Source: Lepeophtheirus salmonis (taxonomy: Eukaryota; Arthropoda; Copepoda; Siphonostomatoida; Caligidae). Taken from it: DNA of 64,000 bases. Numbering within the stretch: the first letter of the stretch is position 1; every line of letters starts with the position of its first letter. Location of the stretch: NCBI RefSeq assembly GCF_016086655.4, contig NC_052138.2, positions 28,159,403 to 28,223,402 on the forward strand, read 5' to 3'. Shown piece after piece: positions 12,043 through 23,326 of this stretch. A program made the translations under genes and the position numbers. The notes beneath the pieces were generated by a model that was given only the letters and a program-made list of their open reading frames with translations, was not told the DNA's origin and searched no databases.

Positions 12043-14038
12043 ATGAACGGTGCGCATAGTCTGGAAGATGAGTCCGAGATCATCAAGAGCTCCTTTATAA
12101 CGAGTGAAGGAATTTATCGCTTAGTCATGACCCCCGAGTTTAGTGGCTCTGGACGTTCCTCCCTGAATGCCGTGAGCGGTGGGAGTTTGTCCTCAAGCCA
12201 CGCCTCCCGCTATGGCAGCGCTGCCACCTCCAACAACACCTCCTCCTCCTCTTCAGTCCCGTCCTCTGCTCCTCCTGTTCGAGTCTCCTTCTTGGGGAAC
12301 ATGATGACGTTCAACTTTGGACGAGAGCTTTTCGTGTATCCCTACAACAATGGCTCCATTCTGGAGAAACCTCTGGACAAACGCGTCTACAAAGGCACTT
12401 GTCCCACATGTCACGACTTTGCCTCCGAAGAAGAAGAAGAAGAGGAGGAGTCCCTCTCCCTTCTTGTAGGTTTCTCCGGGGGACAAATACAGCTTCTTGA
12501 CCCTCTAATCAAAGAACTTTCACAACTCTACAACGAAGATCGATTCGTGGATAAAACTAAAGTAACCAGGGTCAAGTGGTTACCTGGAACAAGAGATCTC
12601 TTTTTATCGAGCCATGCCTCGGGCCATATCTATGTTTATAATCGTGATCTCCCCTGTAATCTCTCTGCCCCAACTTATTCTCTTCTCAAAAAAGGCGACG
12701 GCTTCTCTGTCTATACTCAGACGAAAACAGGGAAAGGGTCACCTTCGAAAAATCCTATTTGTAAATGGAGCATTGGTAAAGGAAGTGTGAATGAATTTGC
12801 GTTTAGTCCATGTGCTCGTTATTTAGCCGTTGTCGGTCAAGATGGGTATTTGCGTATTTTTAATTATGATGCCATGGAATGTGTTGGTCTTGCAAGATCC
12901 TACTTTGGAGGATTACTCTGTGTATCCTGGTCTCCTGATGGAAAATATATTGTGTGCGGGGGAGAGGACGATCTTGTCACAGTGTATTCCTTTTTGGAGA
13001 AAAGGGTTGTCGTTAGAGGTCAAGGACACAAGTCATGGGTGTCTGTTGTTGCCTTTGATCCCTATATGTCTTTGGTGAAGTTCCCGATGGTTTTGATTTG
13101 TCAGCTTCGGAAGAAGATCGCGATGAAGAGGATAGTGATCGAAGGAGGAGACGAAAGAAATTATCTTCCTCAAGTCCTAATAGTAGTGGGAGTAATAATA
13201 ATAATGTAACTTGCTATCGTTTCGGATCCGTTGGACAGGATACCTATATTTGTTTATGGGATATCACAGAAGATATTCTAAAGGGATCACCGACAGGGAT
13301 TACAGTGTCATCTGGTGTACTATCTGGAGTTTCTTCTGCAAGTTGCCATAGTGGAAAAAGCAACGCAAGTTCTCCCAACTCTAGTCTTGGAGCCTTAACA
13401 AATGCCTCCCACACTTCAACCTCCTTTTCAGTTAGTTCTAAAGACTCGGGTGTGATTACAGACGCAGCTTCAAGTTCTTCTAACCACACATCTTTGACAC
13501 ATAGACTTGCTTCACTTAATTTTGGCGGAGGGGATAAAAAGGATAAAAAGAGTGGTGGTATCTCTTCGAAAAGTTCTAGTCGTTCTTCATCTGCAAGCGT
13601 ATCTATGAACACTTGTGGAAGCTCTTGTCATGATCGATATCCAGAAGAGACTATCAAGTTAGGTTCCCAGCAATGTCCTCGCATCTATGAAATACCTGTG
13701 ATTGAGCCCCTAGTAAGTAAGAAAGTGGCTCATGAAAGACTAACAGCTTTAGTTTTTAGAGAAGAATATTTGGTCACAGCTTGTCAGGATGGCTTTGTTC
13801 GAACTTGGGCGCGTCCTGGAAAAATGGTATGAAATTTTAAGCATGATTGGTTGTTGATTGCATGCTATGGTGTTAGCTTTAATTTATAATTTCTTATCTA
13901 TCTTAGAACGTAGGCAATGCTAATTCCCTTTGTCCTGAGAGCCCTCCAAGATCCTCAACTTCATTGTCGTCATCAACATGCTGCAACAACAATAATCCTG
14001 GAAGTGTTTCAACGACAGTCGACGGGACTATTGTTTAA
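12043..14038 (+). CDS. WDR20: WD repeat-containing protein 20-like (two exons, one apparent 1-nt deletion)
   Basis: WDR20 proteins bind USP12/USP46-UAF1 deubiquitinase complexes and stimulate them (family knowledge). Exons: 12043-13826 and 13907-14038, joined in phase 0 across an 80-bp intron (gtatga...tcttag). About 638 residues, against roughly 570 for vertebrate WDR20. Family blocks in order: 'FITSEGIYRL' (about 19-28), 'FNFGRELFVYPYN', 'DKRVYKGTCPTCHDF', 'LLVGFSGGQIQLLDP', 'KWLPGTRDLFL', 'NEFAFSPCARYLAVVGQDGY', 'SYFGGLLCVSWSPDGKYIV', 'GGEDDLVTVYSF', 'GHKSWVSVVAFDPY', 'FGSVGQDTYICLWDITEDIL', and near the C-terminus 'KKVAHERLTALVF', 'TACQDGFVRTWARPGK'. After 'AFDPYMS' the frame must move at 13071-13074 (cttt/ggtgaag): one base is missing relative to the family reading, and downstream 'GEVPDGFDLSASEED' resumes correctly. 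No plausible intron fits there, so an assembly indel or a real allele is likely. Low-complexity Ser/Asn/Gly runs and an eight-Glu run (near 12424) are lineage inserts. The start was chosen because the N-terminal family block follows directly. Confidence 0.93.
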
Positions 14039-14839
14039 CAAATATAAAAAAATAAGTGATATTATATAGAATCATATATAATCGTTTCAGAGCTTTTTTA
14101 TTATTATTACTCAATTTTATTTTATGGTATGTTTTTGTTATATGAATTTAAGAAAAAAATGTATCTGAATTCCCTTAATGATGCTTTTAATAAGGGTTTT
14201 CTATATTCAAATATAAACAAGGTTCTGCATGAATATTAATAAAATACAAGTCATTTTATTTTTGCATTACATCATAAATCCCATTGACTAATTAAAAATT
14301 ATCTTTACTACTCTCCGTTAAGACACATAATGGGGTGAGTTAACACTAATACAATCTTAAACAAAAATTAAGAAAACTAGTCTAATTAATTTTTTTACCT
14401 CATAAATACATAATACATAGTACATTCTGTGGAAAGATTCATAGACACATTTCAGTCAATCATAGGCTTTGTATTCCAACTTCTGGTATGAGTTAAAATA
14501 ACCAAAAATGTTGACTATGATTTAAAACCTTCATTCGATTTATGTGACATGGTATGGTCCCGATATGGCCTTTCAAATAAAATCCACCATTTTTTCCATT
14601 CTTTCATTGACGTTAATTCGCGAAGAAATACAAATGTTTGGGAAAAATCATTCTAGCTTTTTTTTCTGGTGGCAGGCCACACATACAAAAAAAAATGTAT
14701 TTCATCTAATGCCCACTAATTTTAATGTTTCAGATATATATATTATATATAATCATATATATATATATGTTCTCTTATATCAAGTAAATAATTACTTAAT
14801 ACTGAAAGATATGCAATAGATGAACTAGCCCAGTTTAAT
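14039..14839. other. 3' flank of WDR20; nothing else recognised
   Basis: An AATAAA hexamer at about 14238 is a plausible polyadenylation signal. Otherwise the stretch is AT-rich, with a TA-repeat run near 14735-14770. Confidence 0.45.
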
Positions 14840-15110
14840 TACTGTCTTAGTGCAATCAAAAACATCCTTGGTGATCCCCAAAATCACATTAATTATTTCT
14901 AAAATCACTGGAAAAATAATGGCGAGAAATTTAAGAAAGTCAACAAGCCAAGGTGTGACTAGAAGAGGTCTTCCACATTTGTTGATTACTTTAAACGATT
15001 TATCAGATCAAACCCTAAAATTCTATCATTATCCTCACCAGAAAACGCTATTTGAACAATTGATCTGTCTCCAAAGTTATCAATTTGGTTTGTAAGATTA
15101 AGTCTTACAA
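14840..15110 (+). mobile_element. possible Tc1-like transposase fragment
   Basis: The + strand frames give basic, HTH-like text ('KTSLVIPKITLIISKITGK', 'NLRKSTSQGVTRRGLPHLL') and, after a shift, 'PENAI.TIDLSPK', which could be a decayed DEK.FTID motif around the first catalytic Asp. The order fits a Tc1-type protein, but each match is weak. No termini were seen. Confidence 0.35.
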
Positions 15111-15608
15111 ACGCAACATCCCTACAAAAAAAATATGTCACCCAGGATCGGTTCAAAAATAGTTTAACAAGTGAAGTTAATGGAAGAATAATCATATTGT
15201 TTAGGGGATGAGACAAACTGATATGGGTCTACCAAAGAAACCCTTAAGGAAAGACGTAATTATAAATATAGTCATGCTGAGATTAACTTCATATACAATA
15301 AGAATTCACTTAATTAATTCTAAGTGTCAATCCACAATTTATGTTATTAAGATACATATAATTAAATAATTTATTAGTCGATTTTGCTGGGAGAGATATC
15401 AAAAATACTTTGAATTTATAATCAGACAAGAGAGTACAGACATATTATAGGTATCATATTATTATTGATTTGTTATGTTGTTATACACCTACTCTCAAGC
15501 TTCCAAAAAGATAAATTCTCGCTTCTTGCTCTAGATTAAGTTTTTAATAAGGTTTAATATAGTCCAGACTTATTTTATCGACCATGAAATACACAATTAA
15601 TAATAATA

Positions 15609-15786
15609 CAGTTAAACCTGGTCTATTGGTTACCTTTTATAAGCGTGTCACCGCACTAAACGGTCATATCCACTTTTCAAATTTAAAATTGTTTCAAAAT
15701 AGGAAACTTGAATTCAGAGATCACTTGCACTAAGCGGTCGCTTTTTTCAGTTTCCTTTAATCGACCGCTTGGTACTGGTTTCACTG
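15609..15786. mobile_element. 178-bp Tigger/pogo-like MITE
   Basis: Left end CAGTTAAACCTGGTC at 15609; right end TACTGGTTTCACTG to 15786. The reverse complement of the right end, CAGTGAAACCAGTA, matches the left. TA lies on both sides (15607-15608 and 15787-15788). The interior has 'ccgcactaaacggtc' and 'gcactaagcggtcgc', subterminal repeats typical of this group. Non-coding. Confidence 0.75.
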
Positions 15787-16003
15787 TATATTATACTGTT
15801 TAAAGTTTATATGATATCTTCTTAACTCTAACCATGGAACCAGAGATATTTCTTGGTATCGATGCTTTTACTAGCAAAAACAATTAACTTAATCTTTTAC
15901 AAATTTGGGAATATATCTTTTACTAAATCCGATCCAATAGAATGATTTAATTCTTTCTAATCATGATGTTTTAGCTTTTTTATATAATTTTTTTTGACAT
16001 ATG

Positions 16004-16950
16004 CTAAATATCCTTAATAAAAATATGATCTCCATTGGCCTCAATAATCACCTCCAGGCGAGGTTGGAAAGTCTTACAAACTTTAGAAATATAGTTCTTT
16101 TCAATTTTCTCAATCGTTTGTTGACAAATAACTTTTACTATTAGGTATTCCGAAGCCTCTGGGCTATATTATAGGGAGTAGTTCAATTTGTTGAGGCCGG
16201 GGCTCTATGGAGGCCAAATTTCTTTCACTCATTTATTTTTATTTTTTTGCATTCCCTCTTGAACAATATTACGAGTATAAGAACTATGATAAAGGCCAAC
16301 TATAATCTTTAGACTACTATGTAATTTTGTAGATGTAACGGATAACATTTTTCTCTGAGATCCCCAAGTAGTCGACTGTTGTTAATTGGCATTAACATGA
16401 CATTTTGCACTACCATGTCTAAAATTATAACTAATGGCAGATATTTCGTCCAAATATGTAACGATTTTCATTAGGGCTGCCCTTGACCTATTCATTTTGG
16501 TGATTTACGAATTGATCAATATCGAATGTTTTCTCATACGTTAATACGTAAACAAAGTTTATATGATGTTTAATAAAATTCAATATTCACCGGCCACGTT
16601 CGAAACGTAGTTTCCTCTGCGTTCGAGGAATGAAGGGGTTCTCTAAATATCTCAAAGACTTAAACACAGCAGCTGAAACATAATTGTAGACAGTGGCAAA
16701 GTACACGGACTTATCCCGGGCAAGTTCAACCATTGGCATTCCTCCTAGATTTTCTTTATATGTTTTTTATGTGGTCTAAGGATCGGTCGTTTTGAGCAAG
16801 GACGCGCTTTAATTCTTTACCCATTGTTAAGCGTTTCTGGTCATGGTAAATCTTAAAACGGACGATCCCTAGCTGTTCAATGATGTCGGCGTATATCAAA
16901 GTAGCAACTTGTAATGTTTTATCTTTTTTGTAAGTGAGCTACAAATATGC
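16004..16950 (-). mobile_element. Tc1/mariner transposase pseudogene, near full length
   Basis: Minus-strand blocks from high to low coordinate: 'ENPFIPRTQRKLRFERGR' (about 16620), 'YEKTFDIDQFVNHQN' (about 16510; first catalytic Asp context), 'IWPP.SPGLNKLNYSL' (about 16200; decayed SPDLNPLDY), and 'NYISKVCKTFQPRLEVIIEANGDHI' in two overlapping pieces, ending at a stop at 16004-16006. Many stops and shifts lie in between. The motif DIDQFVN is shared with Tc1-like elements of arthropods. Confidence 0.8.
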
Positions 16951-17258
16951 TTAATGTCTTCTTTTAAAGCTATATAGACTGCTTCAATTTTTTATTCAAA
17001 CAACAATCACATAGAAGATATTTAATCCCTTTAAAGTGCAATGAAATAAGTATTAAAATACTTTTGTAACACCCAATGTAATCTTCATTTATTTAACAAA
17101 AATATATAATAAGTGGCTCTTGATTTTAAGAAATCATTTTATTGATTCATAAATAACATAAACATGTCTCTAATTAATTGAGTAGACCTATATAAAAAAG
17201 GTGTGTACTTAATTTATATATAATATAAATTATTATATTCTGGATATTTGAGTATTTG

Positions 17259-17566
17259 TTAGTGAGAACAGGAAATACGATCTCTTTCTTGCTTCATTGC
17301 CTCCACTTGCCTGGTCCTTGTTTTATCTACTCTATCAAAAAGAATCCAGAAATTAGGCACCTTTTCGAAGGAAATTTTCAGTCCACCGTCGTATCCTACA
17401 AGGATTGCCCAAAACTTCCCTTCCCTAAGATCGTATAAGTACTCCAAGTGATTTCGAATGTCTTGTCTTAGTTTATGTGTTAGTTCACGAGTGCTTATAT
17501 AATTGCCATGTGTGTCCTCATTGTGGAAAAAGAAGATTTCTTGCGATAATTTTTCACCAAGGAGAA
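17259..17566 (-). CDS. unrecognised protein, probable terminal coding exon
   Basis: The minus strand is open for about 103 codons after a good acceptor (polypyrimidine then 'atcatttag' at 17567-17575) to a TAA at 17259-17261. The text is protein-like: 'LSQEIFFFHNEDTHGNYIS', 'TRELTHKLRQDIRNHLEYL', 'YDLREGKFWAILVGYDGG', and it ends in a basic, coiled tail 'RTRQVEAMKQERDRISCSH'. An in-frame stop lies just upstream of the acceptor, which supports an exon rather than a longer open frame. GC content is clearly above the flanks. I cannot assign a family and did not find the preceding exon. It could be a fragment of a retrogene or transposon, but no transposase motif is present. Confidence 0.4.
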
Positions 17567-18905
17567 CTAAATGATAAAAAAGAGATAGTTATTCAATCAA
17601 AGAAAAGTATAGTTAAGCTCTAAAAATGGCGGGGGACATAATGTTCAGAGTCAGTCAAAAACTAGACTCAGGGCCTTTGCTGAAAATATGATTGGGTTTT
17701 TTCAATTTCTCCCAAATCAATAAAAGGCCTTTTTCATAAATAATTTGTTTCATTTTTAAGAGAGTGACGTTTTTAATATAAATTAATTTTTATTTTATTT
17801 TTTACCTTTTTGTGTACTTTTTCCTAATTTGATATTTAGTTTAATGACTTTAAAAAAAAAAGAGTAATCTATATTCGTAAAGCAAAGTTTATCTGTATAT
17901 ATGAATGATAGTGCTCCCAGATGTATATCATATACCAATACAGTATAAAGAAAAAACATGAGAATATAATATCCAACACTGTATAAAATGAATTAAATTT
18001 CGTAGGTGACTGGTTCAACTCGTATCAAAAAAGGAAGTAGGTTCTAAATATAAAATTTAAAAAATGAATATGACTTTAAATGAGGCTTAGCAAAGAGCTA
18101 AAGCTCCCTGGCTCATCAAATTATATTAAACTTTTTTTCTCAAGCTGTTATTATTATTTTTTTTTCTTGAGGAGAGAACGCCTAAGTATTGAGTGAGTAG
18201 CTATGTGTGAGTGTGCTCATGAAAAAGGAGAGTAACAAGTATTTGTTGGGATATTGTCTTATATATTATTTAAGCAAAATTTGTATCCGATCAATGTCAG
18301 GTACTACTCGATTTCGACAAACTGCACCAATTCAAAAATTCTAGCATTACACCAGATCTTTTACATAAATTTAAGTCCTTTAGTATCTTTATTTATAAAT
18401 TTATTTGCGCTCTTGGGCGTGGGCCAGGCACGGAGGCACACAATAATAGCCGTACGGTGTTCTTATTTGGGGTATATATAAAATATTTGTATTTTTCCTT
18501 ATACAATTTTGTCAGTTAAATTTAATGAGCAAACTTTCAAAAACATAGATCTCAGTGTTGCCAAAAATGTTGAGATCTAAACTTGTTCCGGAAAAAAAAC
18601 TCCCTACCCTCTATGTTTTTGTGTAATCATTTTTGAGTGTATCTTAGGACTGCATAGGAAACTTAATCTAAAAAATATCAGCTCAATGGAAATTTCTAGG
18701 GGTAACTCCTTTTAGTGGCATAGTCAGCCTTATTAATCAGTTGTTAAAGTGAATGAAGACGTCGTGTATTAAACCACTCTTATTTACGGCTACAAAGTAG
18801 GAACCCAAAACTTGTATTAGCATCACTAAAAGTACAAAGTAAAAAAAAAACAAAAACTCAAAACCAATTTGTAATATGCCTAACTATTATATTTAGCTAT
18901 ATTTT
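17567..18905. other. AT-rich stretch with a repeat head
   Basis: At 18185-18250 the motif 'gtgtgagtgtgctcatgaaa' and 'agagtaacaag.atttgtt' is the head of repeat family R1. Otherwise no feature. Confidence 0.4.
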
Positions 18906-19075
18906 TTATTTAATATATCCTCCTCCAGAATCAATAACAGCCTCAACAAGCCGGCAAACCGATTGGCAACTCTTGATCATCAATGCCGTATCGATGATGT
19001 ACTACGCTGTCATGATGGCGGATCATCCAGCTTCTCTGCCGTACCCCTGAGAAAGACTAATCGAATCCAGGTTCA
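18906..19075 (-). mobile_element. Tc1/mariner transposase C-terminal fragment
   Basis: The minus strand ends 'SCQSVCRLVEAVIDSGGGY' followed by IK and a stop (18906-18908). This is the canonical C-terminus of one Tc1 lineage (C..VCRRVEAVI.AGGGYI.). Only about 30 residues are readable. It is a remnant. Confidence 0.75.
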
Positions 19076-19129
19076 GCACCACTGTTTTATAGCTTTGGTT
19101 TTTATATATTTAAGATAAAATTAATTGGG

Positions 19130-19340
19130 TGGTCTGAAAAGTATCTGACCTCAACATGAAGATGGTATCACTCGTAAATAAAAGCTAGTCACATCTATCT
19201 AGCATCTGTTGACAGTTACTCAACCAAGTTTCAGCCATTTTGGACACGCAGTTGTATGTAACAGTGGTTTGAGTGAGTTGATGTGCGTGTTTTTGTGTAA
19301 ATGGACAAAATCAAGTATGTAGGAGTAATTAAATATTTTT
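19130..19340 (+). mobile_element. mariner 5' end with start of transposase
   Basis: Begins 'gggtggtctgaaaagtatct' and continues through a leader that matches 1377-1551 in inverted orientation ('catctgttgacagttactc', 'gtgcgtgtttttgtg'). An ATG at 19301 begins 'MDKIKYVGVIKYF', the mariner N-terminus, then stops. The rest of the element is missing. Confidence 0.7.
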
Positions 19341-19889
19341 CGCCAAAGATGTAACGTTTTACAGTATTCTCGAGTACAAAAAGTTTCCCTTTCTACAATC
19401 AAACGATAGCAATTATGTATTATTATTGGTTTTTGGTTAAAGTTTTTGTAGCTTGGACTTGTATAAGTTTAAAAAAAGGGTGAGCTATGTAAAACCAGAC
19501 TTTTTTACATCACTATTTATAATTTTTCAAATGGATTTAGAACAAAATAAATGTATATTATACATAGTAATATATAAATCATGCAACGGTGAAATTTTGA
19601 TATTTTATTTATTTCTCATCTTAATGTTGTATAACTTTTATATTTTTTGAAAGATAGATTGTTGATTTTTTTGTATCATCATCCAAAATGATTGATCATA
19701 TCCATATCAAAAATATAATTTATTATTATTTATTAATATCTTTAACTTTATTACCATGATGAGGACTAATTCCATAAAATATTTATTACAATATAATTCC
19801 ATGAATAATATCTAGAGTTGTATAATATATGACGGTATAGAAGAATAGAAGAAACCGAAAAATGGGATGGTAACTCTCGCGATTGAAAG
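19341..19889. other. AT-rich spacer
   Basis: Nothing recognised. Confidence 0.35.
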
Positions 19890-20060
19890 AGTGTTTTGAA
19901 GAAAAGCAAAAGAGTTGGCATGACGTTTTATTAGGTTAGCGGCGGGTAGCTATGATAGGAAGGCAATAGACACAAATCCCATCCGTATCTAGTAATGACA
20001 TAGACTACAATTACTCCAATGTCCAATCTCAATTCTAATCTGAGTCCAACAAGGATTTAC
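19890..20060 (-). repeat. copy of repeat family R1
   Basis: Carries 'catgacgttttattaggtta', 'atagacacaaatcccatcc', 'caatctcaattctaatct' and 'gagtccaacaagga' in the same order as at 8880-9100. It abuts the terminus of the next Tc1 element, which has probably inserted into it. Confidence 0.6.
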
Positions 20061-20065
20061 ATTTG

Positions 20066-20848
20066 TACGGGGTGGTTCATTGAAATATGAACACTAACTA
20101 ATTCAATAATAAATTAAGGTTGAGTGATTGGAATTAATTCATATTTCGATATATTAAAGCATAAGCAATTAGTTAGAAAACAAAACAACCCTGAGCTTTC
20201 TAGCTTACGTACAAGTGGAGAAAATGATAATTGAACGTGATAAGCGAATTTCCATTCAAGAATTCCTAGCAGTTAGGTGTCTCCAGGACCCCTGTCTACG
20301 ACGACAGCAACTCCGTAACGTTGGAGAGGAAGAAGGGGTATGTTAAAAAGGCCAAACTCTACCCGGGGAGTTAAGGAAAACAGCCCTGGCCAATCCCTTC
20401 AAGTCCATGAGGACCAATGCAAGAGATCTCGTGGTTTCACACCAGAACGTCCAGAGAAATATCAAAAAGTGAGTGAAAAGCTTTTGTGAGGTTAGAGAGG
20501 CCACTTTTGACACCAGCAATGAAAGAAATCTATCTCCTCCGTTGCAAGACTCATTTGACTTCTTTTGAACTATTTTTTGACACTTTTGCCCCCCCCCCTA
20601 AAACCATGATGCCAACCATTCGACTACACATTTTGTATCCTTGTGGAGGGGAAGTTCTGTAGTGTATCTCATCAAAGCCACTGTCAGCCAGCACTGAGAC
20701 GCCATGACAGAGAACTACATCTGCAGTGGATGCCAGGCCTTTCTCCGAATGGAAGCCATGATTGCCACTACGGGCGGCTCCATCAATGATTAAAAGAGCT
20801 AAGACAGACACTTATTTAAAGTATTAATTTTGATGAAATTGAGTGAGT
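20066..20848 (+). mobile_element. Tc1/mariner pseudogene (family T1), 3' truncated
   Basis: The left terminus 'tacggggtggttcattgaaa' at 20066 matches the 24459 element. Leader and N-terminal text ('LERKKGYVKKAKLYPGS', 'SFKSMRTNARDLVVSHQN') parallel that copy. The catalytic core is gone: after the HTH region the sequence jumps, near 20560, to the C-terminus 'DAMTENYICSGCQAFLRMEA' and 'MIATTGGSIND' ending in TAA near 20790. TGG to TGA and frameshifts confirm decay. The right terminal repeat is missing. At 20848 the sequence switches to the head of repeat R1. Confidence 0.75.
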
Positions 20849-21319
20849 AACTACATGTGAGTGTGCTCATGAAAAACGGAGGGTAATACCAAGGATTTGT
20901 TGGCAGTGTCTATATTGTAAAAACAAAATGTGCATATTCGTCAGTTTAAATACCTCTGGGTAATGCCGGGTACTACTGCAAGTATATGATACAATTGTAA
21001 GGATTGTCCACTATAGCTCACCACCTCATATTAAACAAGAAAAGAAAAGAGAAGTATATACAGAAATATCTATGGACACAATTGAAAATAAAGTACTCTG
21101 CGGGTATGCCAAAAGAAAAGAAACCAAAAAATAACGTGATCCCCCTGACAATTTAAAGAATATTTTGGAGAAGAGCAGCTTCGCCAAGGTGTTGTTTATA
21201 TCCGGATTTTATTATATTCCCTAGGGATATATTAGTCCCACGATTTAGAAGTCACGTCCTTAATCTTAAGAACGCGTACGAATCGGACTCTAATGTCGTC
21301 CCATAGAAGAATCTTTAAT
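20849..21319. other. repeat R1 head plus AT-rich sequence
   Basis: 20849-20985 holds 'gagtgagtaactacatgtga', 'gtgctcatgaaaaacggag', then 'gggtaatgccgggtactact'. The rest is unremarkable. Confidence 0.4.
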
Positions 21320-21472
21320 AATTGACGTTATCTTATATATCAGACCCTGACGTCATTCTCAATTCATCCTTACCAATATAATAAAGACTTTAGCTGTTCA
21401 GTCCCACTTATTGGTCCTTTTAGAGGGTAAAATCGAGCCCTCGTGACGTTATTGAAGGTGTTTTTCCTTTTT
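21320..21472 (-). repeat. interspersed repeat, second copy at 31572-31720
   Basis: The reverse complement contains 'ggaaaaacaccttcaataac', 'gtcacgaggg' and 'aaaaggaccaataagtgg', matching in order 'ggaaaaacaccctcaataac', 'gtcatgaggg' and 'aaggaccaacaaatgg' at 31575-31640. Class unknown. Confidence 0.6.
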
Positions 21473-21815
21473 TTAAATTATTATATTATATAATAGAGTA
21501 AATTATTTAACTAAGTAAAGATAAATGTTCATATTGTATTATATTATAATGAAAGCAGGGATATTATTTGCATGATATGTGCAATTTTCTTAGTAAACAT
21601 ATCAAATCTTATTTGGCTTGATAAGCAATAGAAATTTTTAGATTAAACTCCAAGGACTAACACTTTAGGACCGGTCCGAAGGACCAATAGTCGTAAGAAC
21701 CGATGGGACTAGTCTTGAGTGTAGTGTATTTAGAAACTGCAAACTTCCCCTCCTATTCTTTTTATTATTTGGTATGTGTTATTTTTATAAAGTACTACGT
21801 CATATAGTAATAATA

Positions 21816-22225
21816 TAAATAGTCGGACATATTTTATGTGATCAGAGTAGAGTGTTATGTACCAGAATATAATATTCATGTGTTCCTTATAAATCGACCT
21901 TTGTCTTATTCCTCTACGTTACTCATCTTTCTCTCGGTCGTCCTGGATTCCTGTTGATTAATTTTGATTGTATCTTTGTAATGTATTCGTGTTTCCTTCC
22001 CCCTTGTTCTCTTACTTCTCTTATTTTCTTTTATGTATATATATGTGTAAAGTACAGTCTTTTACCTCGTTTTAAGTATAAATAGTCGTGTATTTTATGT
22101 ATATATCAGAGTAGGTTATTGTATTAATAAGAATATAATTGTTCCTATTAGACAACCTTTGTTTTATTCCTCCATATCTTTCCTCTCCTCATTTCTCTCG
22201 GTCATCCTGGATTCCTTGGTTTAAA
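21816..22225 (+). repeat. pair of ~145-bp direct repeats, possibly LTR-like
   Basis: The unit starting 'ataaatagtcg' at about 21816 recurs at about 22080. Both run through 'cagagtag.gtta', 'cctttgt.ttattcctc' and 'tttctctcggtc.tcctgga'. Offset 264 bp. A TATAAAT-like start and a T-rich end would suit a short LTR, but no primer-binding site or coding sequence lies between the copies, so tandem duplication is equally possible. Confidence 0.55.
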
Positions 22226-22343
22226 TAGTTTGTGTCTCCTCAACTTCGTCAAGACACAACAGTCTTACATACCTTGCCAAGACACAACACTAAGACTGGA
22301 CTGGACTTACTAAAGAAGGACCGACACAACACAATGCGACATA

Positions 22344-22490
22344 TTCGATGCTACATTCACACGTCTCCAATATTTCATTAATACGACTACATTGTTATTT
22401 TTTAGATCAAAAACACCTTCGATGCTATATGCACAAGTCTGCAGTAGTTCATTAGTAAAAATTACATTTTTTATTTCTTAGATCAAAAAA
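22344..22490 (+). repeat. 74-bp tandem duplication
   Basis: 'ttcgatgctacattcacac' (22344) and 'ttcgatgctatatgcacaag' (22418) each continue to 'ttagatcaaaaa'. Two diverged units. Confidence 0.65.
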
Positions 22491-22509
22491 TGGTTTATGA
22501 TATACATCA

Positions 22510-22533
22510 GGGTGCACTAAATACAGTGCACCC
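22510..22533. repeat. short perfect hairpin
   Basis: gggtgcact (22510-22518) pairs with agtgcaccc (22525-22533) around a 6-nt loop. No T-run or gene context gives it a role. Confidence 0.5.
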
Positions 22534-23318
22534 CGTGACTTATTTTCCTGCAGACGACAAACAAATTTTGCTTTATTAATATAGATAATTGAAAATGATT
22601 CCATTTAGAAGTCGTTCTAAATTTGGGAGGTTTTTTAAGGAACGATAACAAAGAGATGGCATGTGGGATAAGAGCGATTTTAAGTCCCATATTCTGGACC
22701 GATAAATCCCTAGTATTTCGTATCTATGTGTTGATGCAAAAATGAAAATTAGATTATCCATATAATTCATATATTTTATTATTTAAAAAAAAAAATGAAA
22801 CAATTATATTTGTTTAATAAATTAAACAATGAAACCACGACTGTGGTACTTGGATTTGGCCTTCAATACAAAGATAAAATTTATAAATACTACATCATTA
22901 AAATTTAACCATGTAATAAACTCATTTTTTGTCAAACATGATTTAAATGAAATTAATTGATGATTTGTGCGTATTTCTCCGTATATAATTCAGTCCTAAT
23001 TGATCTAAAAAAAATATGTATGTACTTATTTAAAACGATTTTGAAATTATATTTGCTTATGTGGAGTTCATACATCTATATGTTTTTTAAAAGATGTGGT
23101 TTTGTACAAATTGTAAATTGTATAAGTAAATTGCACAAGCTGCGAACAAAGTACCAGATAAATAATTTTAAATGAAGAAGCTACAAAATTTCTGATGAGG
23201 ATAATGCAAAAATTAAATATTCCTTTAGTAAAAATGACTTAGATATAAGTATTCTGTGGCACATTATAAAGTCCAAATGCCCGTATTTATATTACATGTA
23301 AACACATAATAACCAAAG
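22534..23318. other. AT-rich stretch
   Basis: No recognisable feature. The open frames at 22576-22770 and 22957-23175 have no family motifs. Confidence 0.35.
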
Positions 23319-23326
23319 CTATAAAA

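Noticed and set aside
11753..12046. 97-codon + frame overlapping the WDR20 start by 4 nt (ATGA)
   Set aside because: It has no ATG (starts at GTG), is largely a translated GA repeat and basic low-complexity text, and matches no family. In a eukaryotic leader this is chance.
11605..12057. 150-codon minus-strand frame antisense to the WDR20 leader
   Set aside because: Leu/Ser/Phe-rich text arising from the complement of the GA tract; no motif.
13244..13612. 122-codon minus-strand frame inside WDR20
   Set aside because: Shadow of the Ser-rich insert on the coding strand.
20551..20811. 86-codon minus-strand frame
   Set aside because: Antisense of the T1 transposase C-terminus on the + strand.
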